Source: an uncultured Flavobacteriales bacterium (GTDB taxonomy: Bacteria > Bacteroidota > Bacteroidia > Flavobacteriales_D > Crocinitomicaceae). From it: DNA of 64,000 bases. Both the position numbers and the translations under genes were made by a program. Under the pieces are notes generated by a model. The model was given only the letters and a program-made list of their open reading frames with translations. It had not been told where the DNA came from and searched no databases. Shown in pieces: positions 18,256-27,772 of the stretch (the first letter of the stretch is position 1; each line of letters starts with the position of its first letter). Location: positions 1 through 64,000 of the forward strand of contig CAJAVU010000021.1 of the NCBI GenBank assembly GCA_903945495.1. Direction: 5' to 3'.

Positions 18256-20211
18256 TTAAATTGCGTTTTTAGAAAGATTATTTGAACTTTCTACTATTGA
18301 AAACATCGATTTAATGGTTTTCGCAATCGAATTTGCATCAAATCCACAATCTGCCCACAATTCTTCTTGCGTTCCGTGGTGAACATATTCATCTGGAATT
18401 CCCAAACGAACTACTTCTGCAGCATATTTTTGATCAATCATGAATTCAATAACAGCAGAACCAAATCCACCCATCAAACAACCATCTTCAACCGTAATTA
18501 CTTTCTTAAACTTCGAGAAAACCTCGTGCAACATCACTTCATCGATTGGTTTAACAAATCGCATATCGTAATGAGCCACAGAAAGACCTGTTTCTTTTAA
18601 TTGTTCAATTGCTTCTTGGGCAAAATTTCCAGGATGTCCAATCGTCAAAATAGCAATATCTTCACCTGTTGTCACTTTGCGTCCCGTTCCAACGCGCATC
18701 GGCTTCATAACGGTTTTCCATTCTGTCATTGTTCCATTACCACGAGGATAACGAATTGAGAACGGACCGATATTCTCTTGCTGAGCCGTGTACATCATGT
18801 CACGTAATTCAGCTTCATTCATCGGCGCTGCCACAACCATGTTTGGAATGTGACGCATGTACGCTAAATCATAAGCACCGTGATGTGTTGCACCATCAGC
18901 ACCAACCAATCCACCGCGATCTAAACAGAAAACAACGTTCAATTTTTGCAAAGCAACATCGTGTAACACTTGGTCATACGCGCGTTGCATGAACGACGAA
19001 TAAATATTACAGAATGGAACCATTCCTTGCGTTGCCAATCCAGCTGAGAATGTTACTGCGTGTTGTTCAGCAATTCCAACGTCAAATGCACGATCTGGCA
19101 TTGCCGCCATCATGATGTTCAATGAACAACCTGAAGGCATTGCAGGTGTAACACCCATAATTTTATCATTCTTCTCAGCCAATTCCACGATTGTGTGACC
19201 AAAAACATCTTGGTATTTCGGTGGCTGAGGAGATTTAGGAACAATCTTAACGATTTCTCCAGTTTCTTTATTGAAAACTCCTGGAGCATGCCATTTCGTT
19301 GGGTTTCCTTCCTCAGAATATTTGTAACCAGCGCCTTTACGTGTGATACAATGCAAGATTTTTGGCCCAGGGATATCTTTTAAATCTTCTAATACTTTTG
19401 CTAATCCAACAACATCGTGTCCATCAACTGGTCCGAAATAACGGAAATTTAGCGATTCAAATAAGTTACTTTGTTTCAGTAACGATCCTTTCAATGCATG
19501 CGATATTTTCGAAGCAACCGTTTGAGCATCAGGTCCGAATTTTGAAACCTTTCCTAACAATTTCCAAACCTCATCTTTTACTTTGTTATAAGTATGCGAA
19601 GTTGTGATATCCGTTAAATATTCTTTTAACGCACCAACGTTCGGGTCAATCGACATACAATTGTCGTTCAACACTACCAACAAATTCGCATCTTTTTCGA
19701 ATCCTGCATGGTTCATTCCTTCGAATGCTAAACCAGCTGTCATCGCTCCATCACCAATTACGGCAATGTGATGACGATCTTTTTCACCTTTGTATTTACT
19801 TGCAACTGCCATTCCTAGTGCAGCAGAAATTGACGTTGACGAGTGACCAACACCAAAGGTATCGAATTCACTTTCCGAACGTTTTGGGAAACCTGAGATT
19901 CCGCCTTTCAAACGATTTGTATGGAATCGATCGCGGCGTCCAGTAAGAATTTTGTGACCATACGCTTGGTGACCAACGTCCCAAACTAACTGATCGTAAG
20001 GCGTATTAAAAACATAATGCAATGCTACCGTTAACTCAACAACACCAAGGCTTGCACCAAAATGACTATTTCCAATTTCGGAAATAACATCCACGATATA
20101 CTGACGTACTTCATCTGAAATTTCAGGTAAGTCGTTCACCGTGAATTTTTCACGCATATCAGAAGGAATCTGAATTTGCTCTAATTTTGGTCCTGCTTTA
20201 TATTCTGCCAT
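18256..20211 (-). CDS. dxs: 1-deoxy-D-xylulose-5-phosphate synthase
   Basis: This 651-residue thiamine-diphosphate enzyme condenses pyruvate and glyceraldehyde 3-phosphate, the first step of the MEP isoprenoid pathway. The N-terminal HFGASLGVVELTVALHYVF segment, the TPP/Mg motif GDGAMTAGLAFEGMN...NDNCMSI, the central GHD region (FGPVDGHDV), the transketolase-like AEQHAVTFSAGLA with its catalytic Glu, and the C-terminal VEDGCLMGGFGSAV are present in order. The length is close to the bacterial norm (about 620-640). It is cytosolic. A strong promoter lies directly upstream, and the MFS gene follows on the same strand. Confidence 0.96.
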   Translation of the reverse strand: MAEYKAGPKLEQIQIPSDMREKFTVNDLPEISDEVRQYIVDVISEIGNSHFGASLGVVELTVALHYVFNTPYDQLVWDVGHQAYGHKILTGRRDRFHTNRLKGGISGFPKRSESEFDTFGVGHSSTSISAALGMAVASKYKGEKDRHHIAVIGDGAMTAGLAFEGMNHAGFEKDANLLVVLNDNCMSIDPNVGALKEYLTDITTSHTYNKVKDEVWKLLGKVSKFGPDAQTVASKISHALKGSLLKQSNLFESLNFRYFGPVDGHDVVGLAKVLEDLKDIPGPKILHCITRKGAGYKYSEEGNPTKWHAPGVFNKETGEIVKIVPKSPQPPKYQDVFGHTIVELAEKNDKIMGVTPAMPSGCSLNIMMAAMPDRAFDVGIAEQHAVTFSAGLATQGMVPFCNIYSSFMQRAYDQVLHDVALQKLNVVFCLDRGGLVGADGATHHGAYDLAYMRHIPNMVVAAPMNEAELRDMMYTAQQENIGPFSIRYPRGNGTMTEWKTVMKPMRVGTGRKVTTGEDIAILTIGHPGNFAQEAIEQLKETGLSVAHYDMRFVKPIDEVMLHEVFSKFKKVITVEDGCLMGGFGSAVIEFMIDQKYAAEVVRLGIPDEYVHHGTQEELWADCGFDANSIAKTIKSMFSIVESSNNLSKNAI

Positions 20212-20227
20212 ACACTTTCTCGAAAAA

Positions 20228-20258
20228 CAAATTTATTGCTTATTGTTCTGTAAACAAA
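20228..20258 (-). promoter_or_regulatory. Consensus Bacteroidota promoter of dxs
   Basis: Read on the minus strand, TTTG (20258-20255) is followed by exactly 19 bases and then TAAATTTG (20235-20228). Both boxes and the spacing match the known TTTG-N19-21-TAnnTTTG promoter of this phylum without mismatch. The -7 box lies 16 bases before the dxs ATG. Confidence 0.8.
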
Positions 20259-20448
20259 CAATCCATGGGTTTATTTTGTTCGTTTTTTACTTTTATATTT
20301 TTTTATGAAGAATAAAAATTGAATTACAGGAACTGTTCATTAAATATTCTAGCCGATGGTTCAATCTATTTTCAAAAAAATTCCTAGTTTAATGTAACTT
20401 TTTTCCGTTTCATCAAACTTACAATTAGAACACCGACTTTTGTGGTAG

Positions 20449-20976
20449 ATGAACAAAACGAAACAAGAACATTTTCTAGAACTCTACAAGCCGAATCATG
20501 ATCGGTTTGAACGCTTCTGCAGAGCACGAGTTTATGGAGATATGGATTATCGTGATTTGATTAACGATACCTTACTTGTGGCGTTTGACAAATTTGAAAC
20601 GTTAAAATCCAAGGATGCATTTTTGTCTTTTCTATTCAGTATCAGTATTCGGATTATTGGGAATTATCATCAAAAAAAGAAAGTAACACGGTTTCAAAAA
20701 GAGGATGCTATTTTCACTCTTCACGACAAAAGTGTAAATCCGCAAGAAGCGGCAGACGTGCATTTTTTACATGTGGCGTTAGCACAATTGGTCGATGAGC
20801 AGCGAGAAGCAATCATTTTATTTGAGATTTCTGGATTTAGCATCAAAGAAATAGTTGAAATCCAAGCTTCCTCCGAATCTGCTGTCAAACAGCGCTTAAA
20901 AAGAGGACGGGAAAAGCTCGTTGAAATCCTTACTTACGAATCAACTTTAAAAACAGGGGAGATAAATCATGGATAA
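20449..20976 (+). CDS. ECF-family RNA polymerase sigma factor
   Basis: This 175-residue sigma-70-family protein has region 2 (DYRDLINDTLLVAFDKF, then FLFSISIRIIGNYHQKKK) and region 4 (LVDEQREAIILFEISGFSIKEIVEIQASSESAVKQRLKRGREKL), the latter a clear helix-turn-helix. The length and absence of regions 1 and 3 place it in the extracytoplasmic-function group. Its stop overlaps the start of the next gene by 8 bases, and that gene has the layout of a membrane anti-sigma factor. The target regulon is unknown. Confidence 0.9.
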   Translation: MNKTKQEHFLELYKPNHDRFERFCRARVYGDMDYRDLINDTLLVAFDKFETLKSKDAFLSFLFSISIRIIGNYHQKKKVTRFQKEDAIFTLHDKSVNPQEAADVHFLHVALAQLVDEQREAIILFEISGFSIKEIVEIQASSESAVKQRLKRGREKLVEILTYESTLKTGEINHG

Positions 20977-22312
20977 GCAACACGAATTGGAACAGTTATT
21001 TAATGCTGCAAAAAATCAGCATGCCGTGTACTCATTTGATGAAGCACAACAATCCTTATTGGCTGAAATTAAGGCTTCAAGCCCTGAAACGACGCCGACG
21101 AAAAAATCTATTTTCTCACTAAAAAACTGGATTATCATGTTAACAATCGCAAGTACAATCGTTCTTACGCTTTTCATCAGTTCAAGCAATGAAAATGACG
21201 TAAAATCACCTTTAATTGTTTCATCAAAGCATTCAATTAAAACAAGTAAAAACCATCAAGTTCCTGTTGCACAACCTTTGGCTTTTCAAAGCAGTATTGG
21301 AAAAGAAATGATGCAACATGTACCATTTTATGAAACATTTGCCGATTCAACGCTGCAAATTTTAGAGAATATCAAATCCTATGAAAATGAAGCGAATGAA
21401 GACAAAATCAATCGTAAAAATGAAATACCAACATTTGAAGATGGGTACATGATTCCTAAACTTACCCAAGAAGAGATAAAGGCAAATAACAAACAGAAAA
21501 AAGCAATGTTAAAAGCTTTGGAAAAGTTTGATAAGAAGGTCTACGCTATGATTGCTTCTGGAACGTTTGACTATCAAGGAAAATTGACATCCGTCCAAGC
21601 CTTTTTAATTCAAAAAACAGAAGTCTCAAATCTAGAATACCGTACATTCTTATTTGACTTATTAATTCAAGGTCGCACTGATGACTTTTTGAAAGCAAGA
21701 CCAGATCATAAACAATGGTCAATATTGGCAAAAAAGGAAAAAAGTCCATACGAAGAACATTACTTCTCTCACCCAGCCTATGACAATTTTCCAGTTGTTA
21801 ATATTAGTCGAGAAGGTGCTGAAATGTACTGTAAATGGCTATCTCAAGAGAATTATAAAATTCTAGACGACAAGAAAAAACCGCAATTTAATGACATGCG
21901 ACTGCCAGTTAGAGCAGAATGGGTAATGGCTGCTTCTGTTGAAGGAAAACAAGGTCCGTTTGCTTGGACAGGTCAAAACACGCGCAACAGTACTAGATGT
22001 TTTTTAGCAAATTATAGTTTGACACCAGACGAATATGCTAAACAAGATTCTGTTGCAACCCAAACGAATAAAGCAAACGATTTAACTGCGCCTGTGAGTT
22101 CATATTATCCAAATGATTTTGGAATTTATAACATGTGTGGAAACGTTGCCGAAATGGTTTATAATGATGTTGAAACAAAAGCCGCTGGAACTGCTGGTGG
22201 AGGCTGGAGAAATTCGGAAGAAGAAATTAAAATTTTAGGCCCGGATCCGTATGCAGGTGTTACAACAGCTAATCCAGCAATTGGATTTAGGGTGGTAATG
22301 ACTGTAAAATAA
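20969..22312 (+). CDS. Membrane-anchored FGE-sulfatase-fold protein in the anti-sigma position
   Basis: This 447-residue protein begins with a ~50-residue cytosolic segment (MDKQHELEQLFNAAKNQ...) that resembles the start of Bacteroidota anti-sigma factors. A single membrane helix (about 51-70, WIIMLTIASTIVLTLFIS) and a long exported region follow. The C-terminal half is a formylglycine-generating-enzyme-like fold, as in the gliding proteins GldJ and GldK: KTEVSNLEYRTFLFDL, RLPVRAEWVMAASVEG, FGIYNMCGNVAEMVYNDV, GGGWRN and AIGFRVVM. The cysteine pair that makes FGE catalytic is not visible near the end, so it is probably a non-catalytic binding domain. It overlaps the sigma gene by 8 bases, which suggests a sigma/anti-sigma pair with an unusual sensor. 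Confidence 0.85.
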   Translation: MDKQHELEQLFNAAKNQHAVYSFDEAQQSLLAEIKASSPETTPTKKSIFSLKNWIIMLTIASTIVLTLFISSSNENDVKSPLIVSSKHSIKTSKNHQVPVAQPLAFQSSIGKEMMQHVPFYETFADSTLQILENIKSYENEANEDKINRKNEIPTFEDGYMIPKLTQEEIKANNKQKKAMLKALEKFDKKVYAMIASGTFDYQGKLTSVQAFLIQKTEVSNLEYRTFLFDLLIQGRTDDFLKARPDHKQWSILAKKEKSPYEEHYFSHPAYDNFPVVNISREGAEMYCKWLSQENYKILDDKKKPQFNDMRLPVRAEWVMAASVEGKQGPFAWTGQNTRNSTRCFLANYSLTPDEYAKQDSVATQTNKANDLTAPVSSYYPNDFGIYNMCGNVAEMVYNDVETKAAGTAGGGWRNSEEEIKILGPDPYAGVTTANPAIGFRVVMTVK

Positions 22313-22318
22313 AACTCC

Positions 22319-22346
22319 GTTGGGCTAAAGAATTCTTTGGCCCAAC
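22319..22346. terminator. Bidirectional terminator between convergent genes
   Basis: A 12-bp stem with one T-G pair (GTTGGGCTAAAG with CTTTGGCCCAAC) and an AATT loop sits between the FGE-fold gene and the response regulator. On the minus strand it runs into GTTTTATTTT. The plus-strand tail is less T-rich. Confidence 0.75.
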
Positions 22347-22365
22347 ATTGTTCATTCCCTGAACG

Positions 22366-23058
22366 TCAGGTTAAATCACCTAGTTGTTTTCGAGCATTTT
22401 CATTAATCGGTATTTCCTTTTTATTAATTCGCACATAATTAGCAGAAATAGCTTCAATTTTTCTACGGTTAATCAGAAATGATCTATGAGATCGGATAAA
22501 GTCAGAACTATTGATTTTTGCTTCCAAATCTTTCAACGTCATATGAAACAACTGCCTTTTGTCCGCCGTATGAATAAACACATAATTATCTTGAGCCTCA
22601 GCATACAGTATTTCTCCCAAATTGATTCGTAGCAATTCATGACCAGATTTTAGATAAATTTCTGTACGCTGTTCGGTCAAAATCACATCTTCAAAATCAA
22701 GCATTTCAAGTGCAATTCGTATATCTTCTTCTTTGAATGGTTTAACTAAATAGCCATCAATTTTAAGTCGTTTAGCATGATGTACAATTCTACTATCCGC
22801 TAAACTTGTCAAGAAAATCAATTTTGCTGACGTTTTTTCACGCAGCATCGAGGCTACGTCAATTCCATCAAAACTAGTGCGCAATTGAATATCAATAAAT
22901 GCCAAATCGATGAAGGAAAATGACTCAACTAACTCACTTGCCTTCTCAAATGAATCGGCAATACCAACAACTTCGTGTCCAAATGACTCTAAAGCTTCAC
23001 GGATATCTTCTTGCGTAAAAGGATCATCCTCAATTAGTAGAATTTTCAATGGCTTCAT
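22366..23058 (-). CDS. LytTR-family response regulator
   Basis: This 230-residue DNA-binding regulator has an N-terminal receiver domain: acidic pocket Glu10-Asp11-Asp12, phospho-acceptor Asp56 in AFIDIQL, Thr in IFLTSLAD and Lys in GYLVKPF. A C-terminal LytTR domain follows (AEAQDNYVFIHTADKR, FIRSHRSFLINRRKI, IPINENARKQL). I use the ATG at 23058; an upstream TTG would add five residues. The start lies inside the end of the kinase gene (29-base overlap), so kinase and regulator are coupled and surely partners. Confidence 0.93.
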   Translation of the reverse strand: MKPLKILLIEDDPFTQEDIREALESFGHEVVGIADSFEKASELVESFSFIDLAFIDIQLRTSFDGIDVASMLREKTSAKLIFLTSLADSRIVHHAKRLKIDGYLVKPFKEEDIRIALEMLDFEDVILTEQRTEIYLKSGHELLRINLGEILYAEAQDNYVFIHTADKRQLFHMTLKDLEAKINSSDFIRSHRSFLINRRKIEAISANYVRINKKEIPINENARKQLGDLT

Positions 23059-24778
23059 ATGTATAACGATCAAAAACTATCTTGATTTGGTACCCATTTT
23101 CTTTCAGAATGGATAACTCACCATTTAATTTACGCAACAATATAGAAATGATCTTTGTTCCAAAACCATTTTCTACTTGAATTATTTCAGAATTTTCATT
23201 TGAAGTACCATTATCCGAATACAACAACATCAATGAGTTTACATTCTTCTTCAATCCAAATTGGATTTTTGGATGTTCGGTATTCCCAAACGCATGTTTA
23301 ATTGAATTTGTCATCCATTCATTTAGTATGATTCCCAGGCTAATTGCCGAATCAAGATCAATTGTACCATCAATTGAATCAATAGAAATTTCAGCATGAG
23401 GTAGAAGGCCAATTCCTTGTTCTCTAATAGTTTCAAACAAAGTTGAAATTCTAACACTGTCCCATTGTGCAGTTCCATACAATTTTTCATGTATGTTACT
23501 CATCACTTGAAGTGTTTCAATTATTCCCTGTAATCTATTCTTTACCTCTGCATCCGCTTTTCTTGACTCAATGGAAATTAAACTGGCCACCATTTGTAGG
23601 TTGTTTTTGATCCGATGATGTAGCTCTTTCGATAACATTTCGCTTTCTTCTAAACGTTCTTGGGCCAATTGAATTCGTTTTTTCTTTAACGAATTTGCAC
23701 GATAAGCCAAAAAACTCAAAGCCGCAAAAAATAAGATCACAGCTCCCGCCACAACTAATTTTCGTTGATTTTTTTCAAGTTCTTGCTCCGTTTTTTGCTT
23801 CGATTCTACAGCTTTTAAACGTTGTAATTCTTTATCTGCAACCTTGAATTTCTGTTCAGATGCTTCAATAAATTCATTTTTATCTTTTCGATACATTTCA
23901 TCTCTCAATGAATCATATTGTTCATACAAACGGAATGCAGTATCTACCTTCCCAAGTTCTTTATTTAGCAAAGCCATCGATCTAAGAAAATACTGCGCGC
24001 GTTCTATATTTCCTGTTGCCATTGACAATGCTAATCCTTCAGCATAGGCTTTTTCACTTTTGACAAGTAAGTGTTGTTTTCTTAAAATTTCTCCGCGTGT
24101 AAACAGTACAGTAATTCGTGTATAGTTTTCCTCTTTTGGAATCCACTTTTCACTATTGTAGTTGTACTCTAAAGCCTTCTTCCATTCCTTTTTTTGCTCA
24201 AAAAGCCCCGATATACTCGCTAATGACAAAGCAATTGTTGATGAATCATTTTGTTTAAGTCCTAACTTGTAGGTTCTCACGTAAGTTGCAAGTGCCTTAT
24301 TTAAATCGCCCAAATTTTTATAGCAAATGCCTATATTGTTTAACGCGCGATTCGCTCCACTAACATTTCCAGCTTTATTAAAATAGTTGATGGCCAGTTC
24401 ATGAACTTCAATCGCTTTTTTGTACTCAAATTGATAATAATAGTGTGCTCCAAGATTATTGTAAGCATCACCTAGCTCTTCGTACGCCTCAGTTTGTTTT
24501 AATACCTGAATTCCTTTTAGCAAATAAAGTCTAGCCGAATCTGCTTTCATTTCAATATCATAAACAATTCCAACGCGGTACAAAGCGGCTCCTTCACCTT
24601 CTTTATAATTTATAATCCTTGATTTTTTTAAAGCATTTTGTGCAAATCTATTGGCTTTGGATAAATCTTTATCGTACAATTCAAAAAATTGCTTATTCAA
24701 TAGATCTATTTCTTTTCTACTCTGTGAAAAGACAAATCCATAATGAATTAGAAATAGTATAAAGATTAAAAAACGCAT
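23030..24778 (-). CDS. TPR-containing HisKA_2 sensor histidine kinase
   Basis: This 582-residue kinase has a signal sequence (MRFLIFILFLIHYGFVFSQS), then an exported region of tetratricopeptide repeats (about 25-295; for example ALNNIGICYKNLGDLNKAL), a coiled-coil stretch (about 300-340), one membrane helix (about 341-360) and a cytosolic kinase. The dimerisation motif is of the HisKA_2 type, with His388 in LHHRIKNNLQMVASLI. The ATPase domain shows LNEWMTNSIKHAF and LYSDNG. It is encoded directly upstream of, and overlapping, the LytTR regulator. The signal sensed through the TPRs is unknown. Confidence 0.92.
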   Translation of the reverse strand: MRFLIFILFLIHYGFVFSQSRKEIDLLNKQFFELYDKDLSKANRFAQNALKKSRIINYKEGEGAALYRVGIVYDIEMKADSARLYLLKGIQVLKQTEAYEELGDAYNNLGAHYYYQFEYKKAIEVHELAINYFNKAGNVSGANRALNNIGICYKNLGDLNKALATYVRTYKLGLKQNDSSTIALSLASISGLFEQKKEWKKALEYNYNSEKWIPKEENYTRITVLFTRGEILRKQHLLVKSEKAYAEGLALSMATGNIERAQYFLRSMALLNKELGKVDTAFRLYEQYDSLRDEMYRKDKNEFIEASEQKFKVADKELQRLKAVESKQKTEQELEKNQRKLVVAGAVILFFAALSFLAYRANSLKKKRIQLAQERLEESEMLSKELHHRIKNNLQMVASLISIESRKADAEVKNRLQGIIETLQVMSNIHEKLYGTAQWDSVRISTLFETIREQGIGLLPHAEISIDSIDGTIDLDSAISLGIILNEWMTNSIKHAFGNTEHPKIQFGLKKNVNSLMLLYSDNGTSNENSEIIQVENGFGTKIISILLRKLNGELSILKENGYQIKIVFDRYTYEAIENSTN

Positions 24779-24901
24779 GTTCGAATAGTAATTATTACAA
24801 ATTTGGTAAAAAGAATGAAGTTTAAACAGTATTAAAAAGTTTATTCACCTATTCAAACCAGGTTTTCACCAAATAAAAAGATTTGCCTCGGTTTCTCTCG
24901 A

Positions 24902-24909
24902 TAGATTTG
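24902..24909 (+). promoter_or_regulatory. -7 promoter box upstream of the 348-residue secreted protein
   Basis: TAGATTTG matches TAnnTTTG exactly, 19 bases before the ATG at 24929. A TTTG at 24882-24885 precedes it by only 16 bases, shorter than the usual 19-21, so the promoter call is tentative. Confidence 0.4.
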
Positions 24910-24928
24910 ATGAACCAATTCTAATCGT

Positions 24929-25975
24929 ATGAAACACATTCAATTTATCCAAAAAAGCATTTTATTAACTGTTATTGTATCATTTTTCAATACAGTGAAT
25001 GCTCAAGACACGATCGTCTTTTCTGCTCAAGCTATTGAACCAACACAATTGAGTACGGCAGTTCCAATTACATCCGCTGGAGTCGGAGAACCAGTCTATT
25101 TTGCATTTTCATTTTCTTCTTCTGAACTTCGTAAACCACAAGGTGCTGAAATCTTTGTAGTTGCATTAAATTTTGACATTACAGGTTTAAAAATTAGTCC
25201 GCAAGCCATCTTTCCTGTTAAAATGAACGAAAGCAAAAAAGGAATCTACGTTGTTTCTGAAGAAAAAAATGGTCGACTTTATGGTAAAGGAATGCTAGTC
25301 CCTCAAACAGGAGAGAGTCCAGAATATTACAATTCACCCTATTATTATAATTCAAATGTAGTCAATAATGATTTTTACAATTCATTGGATTCCTATTGTA
25401 CGAGCGACGTGAGTGATAAGAAAAGAATTGCGAATGTCAAATTAATCAAGTACGAACTGGATTTTTTTGATGCAAAAACCAAACAAGGAACTGGAGGTCC
25501 AGTTGTTGTAGAAACACCAAATTTTGAAGCAATTGCTATTCAACTGCCTTCTTCATCGACGTATCAATTAATCAATAAACTTGAAACACAACGTGAAGCG
25601 AACTATAAAATTACTTCCGAAAAAGTATTACAAAATGCCCCAGCTCATCCGGATTACTACATAAACAACTATGACCCTGAAATAACAGGTGTCAGTAGAA
25701 AAGAAATAGAAACACTAATTATCCGTAAATACAAAAATAATGATCCAAATTTTAAAGTTATCAATTTAGGAAACCCTACTGAAGTAAGAACCGACAAAAA
25801 CGATTACGGACAAATTTCAGGCAAAACATTTGAAGTGGATTATCTCGCTCAAAATTCTTCAGGGAAATGTACATACGCAACCTTGGTTCTTACCGCACCT
25901 TATTTGATTAATGGAAGCTTTGGACCTTATGAAATTTTTATGGGAGGTTATAAACCTTGTTCTTGCACTGAATGA
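24929..25975 (+). CDS. Secreted protein of unknown function
   Basis: This 348-residue protein has a signal peptide (MKHIQFIQKSILLTVIVSFFNTVNAQ). The mature part is beta-rich and has no membrane helix. A Tyr/Asn-rich loop occurs near residues 130-155 (SPEYYNSPYYYNSNVVNN). The last 50 residues contain the dispersed cysteines CTYATLV and the terminal CSCTE. No domain is recognised and no T9SS tail is visible, so a periplasmic or outer-membrane location is the best guess. It is a single-gene unit, divergent from the TPR kinase and convergent with fumarase. Confidence 0.7.
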   Translation: MKHIQFIQKSILLTVIVSFFNTVNAQDTIVFSAQAIEPTQLSTAVPITSAGVGEPVYFAFSFSSSELRKPQGAEIFVVALNFDITGLKISPQAIFPVKMNESKKGIYVVSEEKNGRLYGKGMLVPQTGESPEYYNSPYYYNSNVVNNDFYNSLDSYCTSDVSDKKRIANVKLIKYELDFFDAKTKQGTGGPVVVETPNFEAIAIQLPSSSTYQLINKLETQREANYKITSEKVLQNAPAHPDYYINNYDPEITGVSRKEIETLIIRKYKNNDPNFKVINLGNPTEVRTDKNDYGQISGKTFEVDYLAQNSSGKCTYATLVLTAPYLINGSFGPYEIFMGGYKPCSCTE

Positions 25976-26035
25976 TTGTTTAAAGGCAATCCAAAAATAA
26001 TACCCTCATTGAGAGAGAGTGAGAGGGAAAACTTC

Positions 26036-26063
26036 GTTGGGACTGGTCTGTTCCAGTCCCAAC
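26036..26063. terminator. Bidirectional terminator between convergent genes
   Basis: A perfect 11-bp stem (GTTGGGACTGG with CCAGTCCCAAC) has a TCTGTT loop. It lies between the 348-residue protein and fumarase; on the minus strand it is followed by GAAGTTTTCC. The plus-strand approach (AAAACTTCGTTGGG) nearly repeats that of the terminator at 22319. Confidence 0.8.
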
Positions 26064-26079
26064 TTAGTAGTATAAATGT

Positions 26080-27684
26080 TTAAATATTCTCAAAGAAATC
26101 ATTCCCTTTGTCATCCGTAATAATAAACGCTGGGAAATTTTTAATAGTAATTTTTCGTACCGCTTCCATACCCATTTCTTCAAAGTCAACCACCTCAACT
26201 GAAGTAATGTTTTCTTTTGCTAAAATTGCAGCAGGACCTCCAACTGAACCTAAATAGAAACCACCGTATTTTTGACATGCGTTTTTCACATCTTTCGAGC
26301 GGTTTCCTTTTGCCAACATAATCATACTTCCACCCATTGATTGGAATAAATCAACGTATGAATCCATACGACCAGCTGTTGTTGGACCAAAACTTCCTGA
26401 AGGCATTCCTTCTGGGGTTTTTGCAGGACCTGCATAATACACTGGATGATTTTTGAAGTATTCAGGCATTGGTTTTCCAGCGTCAATCAATTCTTTGATT
26501 TTAGCGTGCGCCATATCGCGTGCAACGATCAATGTTCCGTTTAATTTCAAACGTGTTTTGATTGGATATTTACTCAATTCAGCCAATACTTCATTCATTG
26601 GACGATCCAAATCAATTTCTACAGCAGGAACCAAATGTGGTGGAACCTCTGGCAATAATTGACGAGGGTTTTTCTCCAATTGCTCTACAAACAATCCTTC
26701 TTTCGTGATTTTTGCCTTGATATTTCTATCTGCTGAACAGGAAACGCCTAATCCAACTGGACACGATGCAGCGTGACGTGGCAAACGAATTACGCGAACA
26801 TCGTGCGTAAAGTATTTTCCTCCAAACTGCGCTCCAATTTGACTTTCTTGACAAATCAATTGCACACGTTTTTCCCATTCTAAATCACGGAATGCTTGAC
26901 CAGCCATGTTTCCTTCCGTTGGTAATTCATCGAAATAACCTGCTGATGCTTTTTTCACAGTTGCAAGATTTGCTTCTGCCGATGTTCCACCAATTACCAA
27001 TGCTAAATGGTAAGGAGGACAAGCGGCAGTTCCTAAATCTTTAATTTTATCACGAACAAATTTTTCCAACGAAGCCTCGTTCAACAATGATTTCGTTTGT
27101 TGGTATAAGAACGTTTTGTTTGCAGAACCTCCACCTTTTGCAAGGAAAAGAAATTCATACGAAGAACCTTTTTTCGAATAAATATCAATTTGAGCTGGCA
27201 AGTTCGATCCAGAATTTTTTTCATCAAACATATCCAATGCCACAACTTGAGAAAAACGCAAATTTCGTTCTTGGTATGTGTTGTAAATTCCTTTCGAAAG
27301 CGGCTCAGCATCGTCGATTCCTGTGTAACAATCTTCACCTTTTTTCGCCATTACGATAGCAGTTCCTGTATCTTGACATGATGGCAATTGACCTTCAGCA
27401 GCAACAACCGCATTTTGCAATAAATTGTACGCCACAAAACGATCATTATCTGTCGCTTCAGGATCTTGCAAAATATTATTCAGCATTTGCAAATGTGTTT
27501 TTCTAAGATAGAATGACACATCTGACATCGCCTCTTGCGCAAGAACTTCCAAAGCTTTTGGGTCAATATTTAAAATTTCGCGATTTCCAACTTTTACTAC
27601 TTCAACATAGTCTGAAGAAATCTTGCGGTATTCCGTTTTATCTTGTTTGATTGGATACGGATCTTGGTAAAAAAATTCTGCCAT
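26080..27684 (-). CDS. fumA: Class I (iron-sulfur) fumarate hydratase
   Basis: This 534-residue enzyme interconverts fumarate and L-malate in the citric acid cycle. It is of class I: the cluster-binding cysteines are visible in [11 protein letters not shown], in [17 protein letters not shown] and in the SCPVGLG region, and the C-terminal beta-domain motifs ([31 protein letters not shown]) are in place. The length fits single-chain class I fumarases (about 535-550). It should be cytosolic and oxygen-sensitive. An 88-base gap separates it from the upstream gene on the same strand and holds a one-mismatch -7 box (TAACTTTA), so it probably has its own promoter. The symbol is by class only. Confidence 0.93.
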   Translation of the reverse strand: MAEFFYQDPYPIKQDKTEYRKISSDYVEVVKVGNREILNIDPKALEVLAQEAMSDVSFYLRKTHLQMLNNILQDPEATDNDRFVAYNLLQNAVVAAEGQLPSCQDTGTAIVMAKKGEDCYTGIDDAEPLSKGIYNTYQERNLRFSQVVALDMFDEKNSGSNLPAQIDIYSKKGSSYEFLFLAKGGGSANKTFLYQQTKSLLNEASLEKFVRDKIKDLGTAACPPYHLALVIGGTSAEANLATVKKASAGYFDELPTEGNMAGQAFRDLEWEKRVQLICQESQIGAQFGGKYFTHDVRVIRLPRHAASCPVGLGVSCSADRNIKAKITKEGLFVEQLEKNPRQLLPEVPPHLVPAVEIDLDRPMNEVLAELSKYPIKTRLKLNGTLIVARDMAHAKIKELIDAGKPMPEYFKNHPVYYAGPAKTPEGMPSGSFGPTTAGRMDSYVDLFQSMGGSMIMLAKGNRSKDVKNACQKYGGFYLGSVGGPAAILAKENITSVEVVDFEEMGMEAVRKITIKNFPAFIITDDKGNDFFENI

Positions 27685-27772
27685 TACAGTTCTATTTTGG
27701 AACCGTAAAGTTAAGCATTTAAAAAGCTAAAAAAGCAGATTTTATTCGGAAAAATAGTTTAGAATTTAAGTA

